Below, piece after piece: positions 18,952 through 27,718 of a DNA stretch of 64,000 bases. A program made the position numbers and the translations under genes. The first letter of the stretch is position 1; every line of letters begins with the position of its first letter. The notes under the pieces were generated by a model. The model worked only from the letters and a program-made list of their open reading frames with translations. It had not been told where the DNA came from and did no database searches. Source of the stretch: an uncultured Methanospirillum sp. Lineage in GTDB: Archaea > Halobacteriota > Methanomicrobia > Methanomicrobiales > Methanospirillaceae. The stretch covers positions 992,001-1,056,000 of the forward strand of contig NZ_OY764544.1 in assembly GCF_963668475.1 (NCBI RefSeq), written 5' to 3'.

Positions 18952-19441
18952 ATGGCAGACTTTGTAACTCAGAGCACGGTTAAACGTTCCGTGCGGAAAC
19001 TCACCGCTCCGCTGGAAAGTATGACGGTGTTTCAGAATCTCATCACTGACATTATCACCAACAACCCCTGGGGTTGTGTGGATTATGTCTCAAACGGGGC
19101 AACCATTGATGGTTATCTGAAAGGAACCGAGCGGTATGCCGGGAAAGTGGTTATTGAAAATGCCCTGGTCAAGACAGTCGGACAGATCAGTGTCACTGCC
19201 AATACCTCGGCAGGATTCAGCACCGATATCAGTACCATTCTGGGGACCGCTGCCCTGAATACGGCAATGGGGGGGTACTTCATCCCATGACAGTTCAAAG
19301 GATGGGTTCAGCGTTCAGATCAAGTACAATCACCCAAGCGGGGAGAAATATACCGTTACGGTAAAACGTGATTCTATCACCGTCTCAAGTTACGAAGCAG
19401 ATGCTATCGTCACTGCTATCGAAACCTGGGCCGATGCTTGA
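18952..19441 (+). pseudogene. Unknown beta-rich protein, one frameshift
   Basis: The start MADFVTQ at 18952 has GGAGG six bases upstream. The first frame runs to a TGA at 19288-19290. If one G is removed from the seven-G run at 19269-19275, the frame continues as SSHDSSKDGFSVQIKYNHPS and ends at 19441, giving about 162 residues. The second half (YTVTVKRDSITVSSYEADA) reads as a regular beta-rich protein. I do not recognise the family; the style resembles small virion or element proteins. It may be a sequencing error or a true pseudogene. Confidence 0.6.
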
Positions 19442-19496
19442 CAACGGTGGTATTCTCACATAATCCCCTTTCATTTTTCAGAGGCGAGGCGGGAAA

Positions 19497-19820
19497 ATGA
19501 ATTGGAAATATGTTGTTTCCGGGGTTTTGCTCCTGTTTCTTGGCGGTCTATTCGGTGCTGCTGATTATGTCTTTACTATTCACCACCAATGGATCTTTCC
19601 TGCTTGCGAGTTCAGGGCACACCGACAACGGAACATATTCCTCTCGTGTAATGGCTACGGATCCTTCAGAGATCACGCGGTCTATGACAGGAGATGATTC
19701 TCTCGCTGCCGATATCTCTGTAACAAGTTCCGGTCCTATTTTGGTTTCTGATTATGCTTCGTGTAGGGGGTTATTGCTCTTCCTGACACCATCTCTGTGT
19801 GTTCAATAAGTATATTCTGA
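19497..19820 (+). pseudogene. Small exported protein, frameshifted
   Basis: The first frame gives a clear signal peptide (MNWKYVVSGVLLLFLGGLFG) and fails soon after. A second frame continues with NGSFLLASSGHTDNGTYSSR and SMTGDDSLAADISVTSSGP. A further one-base change at the five-G run near 19767 would extend it to GVIALPDTISVCSISIF, stopping at 19820. The joined product would be about 105 residues and secreted. It starts 55 bases after the previous broken gene, so the two probably formed an operon. Confidence 0.55.
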
Positions 19821-19988
19821 ACCGGGAGCCATTTCTCGCTGAAAAGTGACATCCACAGATAAATTTTTGAATTTTGGAGGTTGTTGCACAGGCTTAAATG
19901 ATATTGATAGTTCAGAGACGATAGGCTTACTATTATCTCTCGTCCTCCAAGTTATCTTATTCCAATTACATCTCAGTTTACATTTCAA
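19803..19988 (-). pseudogene. Possible 3' remnant of an exported protein gene
   Basis: An open minus-strand frame reading RDNSKPIVSELSISFKPVQ and ending REMAPGSEYTY. It looks protein-like, but upstream the frame breaks (TAA and TAG in nearby frames). No family was recognised. It converges on the broken secreted gene. Confidence 0.28.
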
Positions 19989-20071
19989 TAAGACAGGTAC
20001 CCTGAACGGATCTGTTCATCATCGATGCAATAATTTCAAGACAACAGAAACTTCAAAGGTACACGATCAAA

Positions 20072-20357
20072 ATGGACCCATTCATGCTTCTTCGTAAGTC
20101 CCTACCGGAAATGCAGGAGAAATTCGGGGGTTATGAAGATTGGTATCTTCGGTTCATTCGCTCGCGGGGAAGAACAACCGGACAGCGATGTGGACGTCCT
20201 GGTGACATTCCAGCAGGGTAAAAAGACATTTGATAATTTCATGGGGACAAAATTCTATCTTGAAGACCTTTTCAAGCGTAAGGTTGACCTTTTAACCGAT
20301 GCTGCACTTAAACCGCTCATCCGTGATCCTATCCTGAAAGATGTAATCTACGTCTAG
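20072..20357 (+). pseudogene. MNT-type minimal nucleotidyltransferase, one frameshift
   Basis: The C-terminal frame (20133-20357) carries the nucleotidyltransferase signature GSFARGEEQPDSDVDVLV. The N-terminal helix (MDPFMLLRKSLPEMQEKFG) is in another frame starting at 20072. Removing one G from the five-G run at 20126-20130 joins them as KFGVMKIGIFGSFARGE, the standard MNT N-terminus, to give 94 residues. MNT proteins are antitoxins that AMPylate a HEPN RNase partner. No HEPN gene is adjacent, so the module is incomplete as well as frameshifted. Translation from the ATG at 20133 could still give a short form. Confidence 0.75.
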
Positions 20358-20525
20358 CATCGGGCTATTCTATCTCATCACAGTTTCCAGACATAAGATC
20401 AATATAAAAGAAATGATTCTATTCATATTGTAAAATAATATTGCTGATTTTTGTTTATAGCACTAAATATTCGTTTTGAGTTTTGCTTTGCAATAAACTA
20501 AATACAAGAACCACTTTCTGATTTT

Positions 20526-21119
20526 ATGAACACGGGAGTCATGACAAATATGGATAGTAATGCCATTAACAAAATGGGAGGACCAAGCCCCTTTCCAGAT
20601 AAACATCTTCTAACCCTTGAAGAGCAGCGTAAATACCATTTAGAGATCCTAAATGCCCAATTATCGACAAGTAAAGAGTTACAAAGTCTTTCAATAAAAG
20701 AACTAAAAGCCGCAATTAAAAAGGCAAAAGGAACCCAATCCTGGATACTGGCATTGAATATTATTATGTTTTTTTTCGGGATAGTTTTAATATCAGTTGC
20801 AGTGTATGCAGGATATTCAAACATGTCACCAATGTATAGTGTTCTCTTTGGTGGAATCGGATTCGCAGAATTAGTTGCAAGTTTTTTTATTGGGGCTATG
20901 CAACGATCACAGAAATCAATATCAGATTTAGTACAGATAGAAATATCATTTCTAAACTATTTTGAGCAGGTTACACTTTGGGAGCACTACGCAGGAATAA
21001 GGACTGATACTGGGGATATTCAGAAAGAAAATATCGCAGAGGCAGCAAAGAAGATTCAAGAGTCTACAGCACAGACTTTAGAATTAGTTCAAAAATATGT
21101 TGAAAACACAACAACATAA
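20526..21119 (+). CDS. Hypothetical two-helix membrane protein with coiled coils
   Basis: A 197-residue protein. A helical N-terminal part (about 30-75, LTLEEQRKYHLEILNAQLST) is followed by two membrane helices (about 77-97 and 105-125) and a long amphipathic C-terminal helix region. No enzyme motif is seen and I do not recognise the family. Proteins of this shape often anchor multi-part membrane complexes. The start is uncertain: an internal ATG at 20541 has GGGAG close before it. It ends the island just before the CODH operon's 3' end, and the two genes converge. Confidence 0.7.
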   Translation: MNTGVMTNMDSNAINKMGGPSPFPDKHLLTLEEQRKYHLEILNAQLSTSKELQSLSIKELKAAIKKAKGTQSWILALNIIMFFFGIVLISVAVYAGYSNMSPMYSVLFGGIGFAELVASFFIGAMQRSQKSISDLVQIEISFLNYFEQVTLWEHYAGIRTDTGDIQKENIAEAAKKIQESTAQTLELVQKYVENTTT

Positions 21120-21242
21120 TTTTTCACCATATTTTGAGTATCCATTATATTAAAAAATGAACATTCGTTTACTTCTGTAAAATTTATTAAATTAAAACGA
21201 TGTTTTGATGTAAAAAGACAATATTCACGATGCCTTAATTGA

Positions 21243-22154
21243 TTACTCATCCCATGATGTATTATCTGAAGCATTCCCATCATATTCCTTACAACACTCC
21301 ACAAGTTCTCTCCTGATCTCATCCACTCCACCTACAAACCCGGAATCAGTCCCGATAATCCCCCTGACATCAGGCTCACACTCAAGCATCTCTGACTCGT
21401 ACGGCAGGTAAAACATCCCGGAGAAGAGATCTTTCGTATCCCCGAGGATCGAGTATACCTTTTTGATATCACTATCAGATCTCACCCGGTTGATCACGAG
21501 ATACCTTCTCTTAATATCAAGATCCTCTGCAAGTTGTACGGCCTTCTTCACAACCTGTACTGCATTGAATGTCGGATCAGTCACAAGCAGAGCCTGACTG
21601 AACCCCCGGGCAAGGGCCCTGCCAAAATGCTCCACACCGGCCTGGGTATCGAGTAATATCACCTCTCCTTTCCGGAGATTGATGTACCTGATCACCGAGT
21701 CAAGCAGGGTATTCTCAGGGCAGAGACAGCCACCGGCCGCCTGAACAACAGTTCCCATCACGAGAATGTTCACACCACCGGGCCCTCTCATCCCAAACCG
21801 CTCAACAACATCGGAGACATCAGGATTGAGTGACATCATCAGCCCCCAGCCACTGCCTGGACGTGCCCCGGTCTTCTCCTCGATGTAATCCAGGTTCGAC
21901 GTGATCGGGACGACCTCCTCACTTGTGGGAACACCGAGAGCATACGGGAGGTTCATCTGGGGGTCCTCGTCAACGGCAAGCGTTGAGAATCCCTGTTTCA
22001 CAAAGAGGTGTGAGAGGATGGCAGTGATCGTGGTTTTACCAACACCGCCTTTCCCGGTGATCACAACTCTGAACCCGTCTTTACCGGGCCGTGACTTTCG
22101 CTGCAGCTCTCCGGCTGTATCGTAGATCCGTGTCTTTCTGCACAGATCATCCAT
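21243..22154 (-). CDS. cooC: CooC-type nickel insertion ATPase of the CooS operon
   Basis: A 303-residue MinD/ParA-like P-loop protein. The deviant Walker A is GKGGVGKTT (about residues 34-42), followed by LAVDEDPQMNLPYALG and a CLCPENTLL block with the paired cysteines characteristic of CooC (metal binding at the dimer interface). An INRVRSDS strand sits near residue 230. CooC uses ATP to load nickel into the C-cluster of CO dehydrogenase. It is the last gene of the cooF-cooS-nuoEFG-like operon and overlaps the previous gene by eight bases, so it most likely serves that CooS. Two other CooC homologs lie at 30246 and 31046. Confidence 0.93.
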   Translation of the reverse strand: MDDLCRKTRIYDTAGELQRKSRPGKDGFRVVITGKGGVGKTTITAILSHLFVKQGFSTLAVDEDPQMNLPYALGVPTSEEVVPITSNLDYIEEKTGARPGSGWGLMMSLNPDVSDVVERFGMRGPGGVNILVMGTVVQAAGGCLCPENTLLDSVIRYINLRKGEVILLDTQAGVEHFGRALARGFSQALLVTDPTFNAVQVVKKAVQLAEDLDIKRRYLVINRVRSDSDIKKVYSILGDTKDLFSGMFYLPYESEMLECEPDVRGIIGTDSGFVGGVDEIRRELVECCKEYDGNASDNTSWDE

Positions 22155-22965
22155 GGTGAACAGATCCCTGGAATGCTCCTTTGAACATACCTTTTGCGAT
22201 CACTTTTGCCCGGCAGGCCGGACAGAGAGGCTTCAGTTCTTCGACGATACCGGGATCAGGCAGACTCAGGATCTCTTCAAGCATCTCCTTCGGTGCGAAA
22301 TACTGGCCACAATCCGGACACAACTGAAGTGCAATCCGGGTACCTGACCAGGACTTCATGATCCTGGTATCACCCTGATCCTCGATCTCGATTGCATGGG
22401 TCGGACAGACCTTTGCACAGGTTCCGCAGCCCAGACAGGCAGGATTCTCATCAAAGAACGGCGTGTTCACAACCGTTGACGGACCACGGTTGATAAACCC
22501 GATCGCACTCCCGCCCATGATCTCGTCGCAGACCCGGACACAGAGACCACAAAGAATGCATTTTCCACCGAGAGGATCATCATGCACAATCTTTTTGAGA
22601 AACCGTGTCTTTGTGACCCCGTACCGGGCAGCCATCTCCTTGATAACATCAGACTTTGGAGCCTGCGAAAGGTAGAGCTCAAAGAGGGTTGACCGGTATC
22701 TGACGATCTCGGGCGTATCGGTCATGATCTCAAGGCCATCTTTTGCCCTCATCGTGCAGGCGGTCATCATCGTCCGTTTTCCGCAGGTGACATGGTCAAC
22801 CATGCAGAGCCGGCACGCACCGTAGGGATCGAGCACCTCCTCGTAGCAGAGATGTGGAATATCGATGCCGTTTCGCATCGCAACCGAGAACATCGTCTCT
22901 CCTTCCTCTGCCCGATACTGGCTCTTGTTGATGGTGACCGTCACCATCCGTGCCCCTTCAGTCAT
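22147..22965 (-). CDS. NuoG-like iron-sulfur subunit of CODH-linked module
   Basis: A 272-residue protein. A [2Fe-2S] ferredoxin domain (IPHLCYEE, GACRLCMV, MTAC; about 30-75) is followed by a His/Cys-type [4Fe-4S] segment and then two [4Fe-4S] motifs (CILCGLCVRVC near 137 and CLGCGTCAKVCP near 177). The C-terminus has CPDC and CPAC pairs that could form a zinc ribbon. This is the electron-wire part of NuoG, HoxU and HydA; neither a hydrogenase H-cluster domain nor a molybdopterin domain follows. GGAGG precedes the ATG, which overlaps the NuoF-like stop as ATGA. It should connect the flavin subunit to CooF/CooS. Confidence 0.93.
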   Translation of the reverse strand: MTEGARMVTVTINKSQYRAEEGETMFSVAMRNGIDIPHLCYEEVLDPYGACRLCMVDHVTCGKRTMMTACTMRAKDGLEIMTDTPEIVRYRSTLFELYLSQAPKSDVIKEMAARYGVTKTRFLKKIVHDDPLGGKCILCGLCVRVCDEIMGGSAIGFINRGPSTVVNTPFFDENPACLGCGTCAKVCPTHAIEIEDQGDTRIMKSWSGTRIALQLCPDCGQYFAPKEMLEEILSLPDPGIVEELKPLCPACRAKVIAKGMFKGAFQGSVHHG

Positions 22966-24668
22966 GTACCCTCCTTGATCAGGGCCTCGTACTCTTCCCT
23001 GAAGTATTTCAGCGTTGTAAGAACCGGATTTGGTGCAGTCTGCCCGAGCCCGCAGAGCGATGTCATCTGGATTGTATCAGACAGCGATTCGAGCATTACA
23101 AGATCTGCAGAAGATCCTTTTCCTGCCATGATCTTGTTCAGGATGAGCAGCGTGTGCTTGAGGCCTTCCCGGCAGGGAACACACTTCCCGCACGACTCAC
23201 TTGTTGCAAAATTGATGAAATACCGGGCGATATCGACCATATCGGTATCCTCATCCATCACCACGATACCACCAGAACCCATCATCGACCCGGCCTCGTT
23301 CAGGTGTTCAAAGTCAACCGGTGTATCAAAGAGTCGTGCCGGGATGCATCCGCCTGATGGTCCTCCGGTCTGAACGGCCTTGACTGCTTTTCCACCAGCC
23401 CCGCCATTTCCGATCTCTGACACAATGGTATGGAGCGTTGTTCCGAGGGGAACCTCGACCATCCCAACATTCTCAACCTTGCCGACAAGCGAGAAGACCT
23501 TGGTTCCGGTGTTGCCCTTCGCACCAATTCCCCGGTACCACTCTGCTCCCCGGGCAAGGATCACCGGAACATTGCAGAAGGTCTCCACGTTGTTGAGATC
23601 GGTCGGTCTTCCCCAGACCCCGCTGTCTGTAAGTCGTGGCGGACGCGGACGCGGTCGTCCGGTCTTTCCCTCGATAGAAGCTGCAAGGGCGGTAGACTCA
23701 CCACAGACAAATGCACCTGCCCCGGTTGCAAGCTGGATATCACATGAGAAACCGGTGCCGAGAATGTTCTCACCGAGAAGCCCGTACTCCCGTGCCTGAC
23801 CGATCGCCTTTTTGAGCCTCTCGATGGCAAGCGGATACTCTGCCCTGATATAGATCAGTGCATCAGAAGTCCCGATTGCATACGCACCGATAAGGAGCCC
23901 CTCGATCAGCATATGGGGATCGCTCTCCATCTCGTTCCGGTTCATGTATGCACCGGGATCGCCCTCGTCTGCATTGCAGACCACGTACTTGAGATAACCT
24001 TTCGCCTTCCTCGTGATCTCCCATTTCAGACCAGCTGGAAACCCTGCACCGCCACGACCCCGAAGATCTGACTGTTTCACAACATCGATAACCTCGTCTG
24101 GTGTCCGGGAGGTTATGGCAGAAACAAAGGCCTGATACCCGCCGACTGCGATATACTCATCGATATCTTCAGGATTGATGAACCCGGCATCGCGGAGGAT
24201 CACCTTGGTCTGTCGACCGAAGAAGGGGACATCATGGTAATCAGGAATCTGTTCAAATCCGGTTCCGTAGGTTATTGTTCCGGTGATATGGTCCCAGGCT
24301 GAGACCTTGCATAGTGCCTTCTCTTCCAACACAGAACCGTTCAGCACGGATTTCACAATCGCTTCGGCATCATCCGGGGAGACCCGATGAATAATCACGA
24401 GCGGTCTTCCCGGGATCGTGATGTTTACTATCGGCTCCTCCTTGCAGAACCCAATACAACCAACACGGACAAGGTCAATATCATAGCCTCCTGCCGTGAT
24501 GATCTCCTTGAGCCTCTCAAAGAGTCTCTTTCCACCGACAGCGATTCCACAGGTGGAGAGGCCAACCGCAATCCTCGGGCGGTCTGGCTTCAGTTTTGAA
24601 AGCCCGGACTCACGAACCTTCGCGAGATCTCCAGGAGTCTGAATCGGCATGGCTGATCCCGCCATCAC
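22962..24668 (-). CDS. NuoF/HydB-like flavoprotein diaphorase subunit
   Basis: A 568-residue protein. The N-terminal thioredoxin-like [2Fe-2S] domain (STCGIAVGGKRLFE, RVGCIGFCKEEP; about 36-115) is followed by the NuoF core. The core has the FMN/NAD(H) glycine loop GRGGAGFPAGLKWE (about 201-214), AFVCGESTALAASIEGKTG near 316, an SLBB segment, and a C-terminal [4Fe-4S] motif ESCGKCVPCREG near 500. The family moves electrons between NAD(P)H and Fe-S clusters, sometimes by bifurcation. The glutamate doublet of NuoF (GEET) is GEST here, which also occurs in HydB relatives. The GTG at 24668 and ATG at 24665 both overlap the NuoE-like stop. Confidence 0.93.
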   Translation of the reverse strand: MMAGSAMPIQTPGDLAKVRESGLSKLKPDRPRIAVGLSTCGIAVGGKRLFERLKEIITAGGYDIDLVRVGCIGFCKEEPIVNITIPGRPLVIIHRVSPDDAEAIVKSVLNGSVLEEKALCKVSAWDHITGTITYGTGFEQIPDYHDVPFFGRQTKVILRDAGFINPEDIDEYIAVGGYQAFVSAITSRTPDEVIDVVKQSDLRGRGGAGFPAGLKWEITRKAKGYLKYVVCNADEGDPGAYMNRNEMESDPHMLIEGLLIGAYAIGTSDALIYIRAEYPLAIERLKKAIGQAREYGLLGENILGTGFSCDIQLATGAGAFVCGESTALAASIEGKTGRPRPRPPRLTDSGVWGRPTDLNNVETFCNVPVILARGAEWYRGIGAKGNTGTKVFSLVGKVENVGMVEVPLGTTLHTIVSEIGNGGAGGKAVKAVQTGGPSGGCIPARLFDTPVDFEHLNEAGSMMGSGGIVVMDEDTDMVDIARYFINFATSESCGKCVPCREGLKHTLLILNKIMAGKGSSADLVMLESLSDTIQMTSLCGLGQTAPNPVLTTLKYFREEYEALIKEGT

Positions 24669-25183
24669 AGATCACTCCCTTTTTTCGGCTGCCCGATACC
24701 GGTTCCTTTCCATCCGTACCGTGAGAGGATGTCAGGGATCTGTTCCGGTGTCACATATCCATAGAGATCATTGTCAACATGAAGCACCGGAGCCATGCTA
24801 CAGGCCCCGAAGCACCGTGCGATCTCAACGGTGAACATGTTATCCCCGGTCGTCTCCGAGTATTTTCCGAGAGTGGTCTCTCCCGGAAGACCAAGAAGTG
24901 ACTGGAGAGTTCCAAGGATCTTTTCTGCACCCTTCACATGGCAGGGAGTTCCCATGCAGACCGTGATCATGTGTTCTCCAACCGGGTGGAGGCTGAAGAA
25001 CGAGTAAAACGTGATCAGGCTGTACAGCCGTGATACCGGTTCATTCAATTCTATAGACACACGATTCAACAGATCCCTGGGGATGTATCCTTCCTGGATC
25101 TGGATATCACGCAGTATCCCCAGAGTTCTTCCGGAGGGAGAGGGATACCGCGAGATAATCTCGTGAAATGTTGTATCATCCAT
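24665..25183 (-). CDS. NuoE/HydC-like [2Fe-2S] subunit
   Basis: About 172 residues from MDDTTFHEII at 25183; an upstream in-frame start at 25252 lies within cooS and is rejected. The N-terminal helical bundle (GRTLGILRDIQIQEGYIP) and C-terminal thioredoxin-like domain carry the four cluster ligands (CMGTPC near 93-98 and CFGAC near 134-138). NuoE and HydC pass electrons to or from the flavin subunit. It lies 25 bases after cooS and overlaps the NuoF-like gene. Its presence with NuoF- and NuoG-like subunits gives a complete diaphorase module. Confidence 0.93.
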   Translation of the reverse strand: MDDTTFHEIISRYPSPSGRTLGILRDIQIQEGYIPRDLLNRVSIELNEPVSRLYSLITFYSFFSLHPVGEHMITVCMGTPCHVKGAEKILGTLQSLLGLPGETTLGKYSETTGDNMFTVEIARCFGACSMAPVLHVDNDLYGYVTPEQIPDILSRYGWKGTGIGQPKKGSDL

Positions 25184-25208
25184 GATCTGACCAAAAAATG
25201 GTAGTGGA

Positions 25209-27098
25209 TCAGATACCCAGGGCCGAACGTTTCCGGTTGATCTCAGCCTCAAGAAGATCTGCTGACTTTACCGGATCCGGTTCGACCGCAAGCGCAGAAT
25301 TTGTGATGCCCTTTAGTCCTTCGGTAAGGAGATTTATCACATTCTTGCTCCCGAAGATCTTGGGAGGAATCCCGAGCACCGTGTAAACACCGGATGCAAC
25401 AAAGTAGGTCCCGATTGGAAGAGCCTTCTGTGAATACCACTCCGGAGCAGCCCCTCCGAGTGGAAGATCGCCGATCCCGACGCCGAGTTCCTTTGCAACC
25501 ATTGAGGCCATGACCAGGATACGCGAGTTGTCAACACATGAACCCATGTGAAGGACCGGGGGAATCCCGAGAAGGTTGCATACCGCCTTAAGACCGGGAC
25601 CTGCAAGATCCGCTGCTTCAGGAAGGAGAAGACCGGCCTTTCCGCATGCTATCGCGGCACATCCGGTCTCAACAACAAGAATATCCCTCTTGATCAACTC
25701 TTTTGCCAGGGTTACATGGCCATAGTCCTGCTTGATCCTCGGATGGTTACAGCCGACAATCCCGACCACACCCTTGATCTGACCGGCAACGATGGCATCG
25801 ATCAGTGGTTTGTATGTCCCGCCCAGGGCCTTCCTGATCTCCTCTTCCGAGAAACCGGCCATCACCTTCATCGGTTTTCCCGGGATCCTTACGCGGTCCG
25901 GGTTCCGGTTCGGATAGTTGTCGATTGCCAGTGTAATGATCTCCTTTGCAGTCGACAGGGCGGTCTCTGCACTGAACTCCATGTACTGGGTTCCCGGGAT
26001 CTTTGCCTTCATGCTGGTTGTAACAACCTTAGTATGGTAGCATCCGGCAGTAGCAGGTATTGACGGGAAGATACACTGGTAATCAACCACCATCGCTTCG
26101 ACAGCACCGGTGGCAATCGCGAGTTCCTGGTCGAGAACGTTTCCTGCGATCGGAATCCCGCTTCGCATCAGGAGTTCATTACCGGTGCAGCACATCCCGA
26201 CAAGGTTGATCCCTTTTGCTCCCTTCTCAGTTGCATACTTCTTGAGCTCCGGATCCTCGGCTGCCTGGACGATCATCTCGGAGAGGAGCGGGTTGTGGCC
26301 GTGAAGAACAACATTCACCTTGTCAGTGCTCAGTGTCCCAAGGTTAGCCCAGGAGGTCAGGGGCTTTGGAGTGCCAAAGAGGATATCTGAACAATCGGTG
26401 GCGATCATCGATCCTCCCCACCCATCGGCAAGAGCGGTCCGCATGGCATGAAGGAGAATATTCACGAAGTCAGCATCCACACCCATGTGGATCCGGTGCA
26501 GGGCTTCCACGATCTCCCGGTCAATTCCCCGTGGAGTGATCCCGAACTCTTTCCAGATTGCTTTTGTCTTATCAGGTGCACGTTCTGCCATCTGGATATA
26601 GTTCTTGACACTCCCGAACTCTGCTAAAAGACCGAGTGCGAGATCTTTTGCAATCTCCCCGGGTTTTCTTCCGGTAACGGCAATCCCGTACTCTTCGGCT
26701 ACCCGCTTCAGTTTCTCTTCGTCTGTGATCCGGTACCCCTCGGCCTTGCCTTCTGCTGTCTCAAGCAGTACCTCTACAACTTCCCTGCCATGATCAGAAT
26801 GGGCTGCTGCCCCGACCGAAAGGTCATCCAGGAGGTTTCGGGCGACAATCGTATCGACATTTGCTCCACAAACCCCGCGAGAAGGTTTTCCCCCATAGGG
26901 ATCGATCCGACAGGGTCCCATTGCACAATTATTACAGCAGACACCAAGCTGGCCGAACCCGCACTGAGGCTGCTGGAGTGCAAACCGATCCCATGCAGTC
27001 TCAATCCCTTCGTCTATTGCCTTTGCTATGATCTCCTGGTCTGCTGAATCAAGTGCTCGCCGTTCTGCTTCTTTTCTGATATCTGACGGGTTACTCAT
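25209..27098 (-). CDS. cooS: Ni-dependent CO dehydrogenase catalytic subunit CooS
   Basis: A 629-residue protein from MSNPSDI, with GGAGAG six bases upstream. The D- and B-cluster cysteines are CGFGQLGVCCNNCAMGPCR (about 43-61). C-cluster ligands are in LHGHNP (histidine near 264), VGMCCTGNE, IVGCNHPRIKQDYG, TGCAAIACGKAG and MGSCVDNSR. The length is that of bacterial monofunctional CooS and much shorter than archaeal CdhA. The enzyme interconverts CO and CO2 in the cytoplasm. It follows cooF by 17 bases and precedes NuoE-, NuoF- and NuoG-like genes, so electrons likely pass via CooF to the diaphorase module. A separate CdhA-type CODH is encoded 6 kb away. Confidence 0.96.
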   Translation of the reverse strand: MSNPSDIRKEAERRALDSADQEIIAKAIDEGIETAWDRFALQQPQCGFGQLGVCCNNCAMGPCRIDPYGGKPSRGVCGANVDTIVARNLLDDLSVGAAAHSDHGREVVEVLLETAEGKAEGYRITDEEKLKRVAEEYGIAVTGRKPGEIAKDLALGLLAEFGSVKNYIQMAERAPDKTKAIWKEFGITPRGIDREIVEALHRIHMGVDADFVNILLHAMRTALADGWGGSMIATDCSDILFGTPKPLTSWANLGTLSTDKVNVVLHGHNPLLSEMIVQAAEDPELKKYATEKGAKGINLVGMCCTGNELLMRSGIPIAGNVLDQELAIATGAVEAMVVDYQCIFPSIPATAGCYHTKVVTTSMKAKIPGTQYMEFSAETALSTAKEIITLAIDNYPNRNPDRVRIPGKPMKVMAGFSEEEIRKALGGTYKPLIDAIVAGQIKGVVGIVGCNHPRIKQDYGHVTLAKELIKRDILVVETGCAAIACGKAGLLLPEAADLAGPGLKAVCNLLGIPPVLHMGSCVDNSRILVMASMVAKELGVGIGDLPLGGAAPEWYSQKALPIGTYFVASGVYTVLGIPPKIFGSKNVINLLTEGLKGITNSALAVEPDPVKSADLLEAEINRKRSALGI

Positions 27099-27115
27099 TT
27101 TTTCTCTCCTGGAAC

Positions 27116-27718
27116 TCAAAGATTGGCAATAGTCTCCATCACTGCTTTGAATGCACGGATATTTTCCGGCATTGAGGTAGTTTCAACGTCCAGCCCCTGT
27201 GACCTGATAAGCCGCATGGTAAGGTCGGCCCTTGTCTCACTGATGATATCATTCACATCACCGAACTCAAGAGCACCGGTTTTGCATGCCTCTGCACATG
27301 CAGGGATCCGGCCTTCAGACAACCGTCCGATGCAGTTATCGCACTTTGCATTTACTTCCCGGTCACTTTCGAGCTCACGAACCTTCTGAAACGTGATAAT
27401 TCCAAACGGGCATGCCATGGCACAAACACTGCACTGGATACACCGTGCATACGATACAAGAACAGAACCGGTTGCCTCGTCCCTGCTGAGAGCCCGTGTA
27501 GGACACACCTGCATGCACGGGGCAGGATCGCAATGCCTGCACCGGTTGGGAAACGAGAGATAATTATCAACAGATTCAACATGAATGCGCGGATGTGATG
27601 GTTTTTCTTCACTAAACGTCAGGAGTAACTCCTTGTTCTCTGAATGCTCAACGGCACAGGCAATTTCACAATGCCTGCAACCGACACACCGATCCTGCCG
27701 GACAAAGACTGTCTTCAT
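27116..27718 (-). CDS. cooF: CooF-type polyferredoxin, CODH electron carrier
   Basis: A 200-residue protein with four [4Fe-4S] binding sets in the CooF/HycB/DmsB pattern: CVGCRHCEIAC near 12, CRHCDPAPCMQVCP near 60, CIQCSVCAMACP near 93, and CDNCIGR...CAEAC near 125-145. CooF takes electrons from CooS and passes them to a partner (hydrogenase, FNOR or, here, the NuoEFG-like set). It is the first gene of the operon, and the ATG directly follows a long leader. The divergent intergenic region carries the promoter. Confidence 0.95.
   Translation of the reverse strand: MKTVFVRQDRCVGCRHCEIACAVEHSENKELLLTFSEEKPSHPRIHVESVDNYLSFPNRCRHCDPAPCMQVCPTRALSRDEATGSVLVSYARCIQCSVCAMACPFGIITFQKVRELESDREVNAKCDNCIGRLSEGRIPACAEACKTGALEFGDVNDIISETRADLTMRLIRSQGLDVETTSMPENIRAFKAVMETIANL

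Noticed and set aside
22467..24834. Many long antisense frames across the NuoF- and NuoG-like genes
   Set aside because: They are shadows of strong codon bias; none has a motif or a ribosome site.
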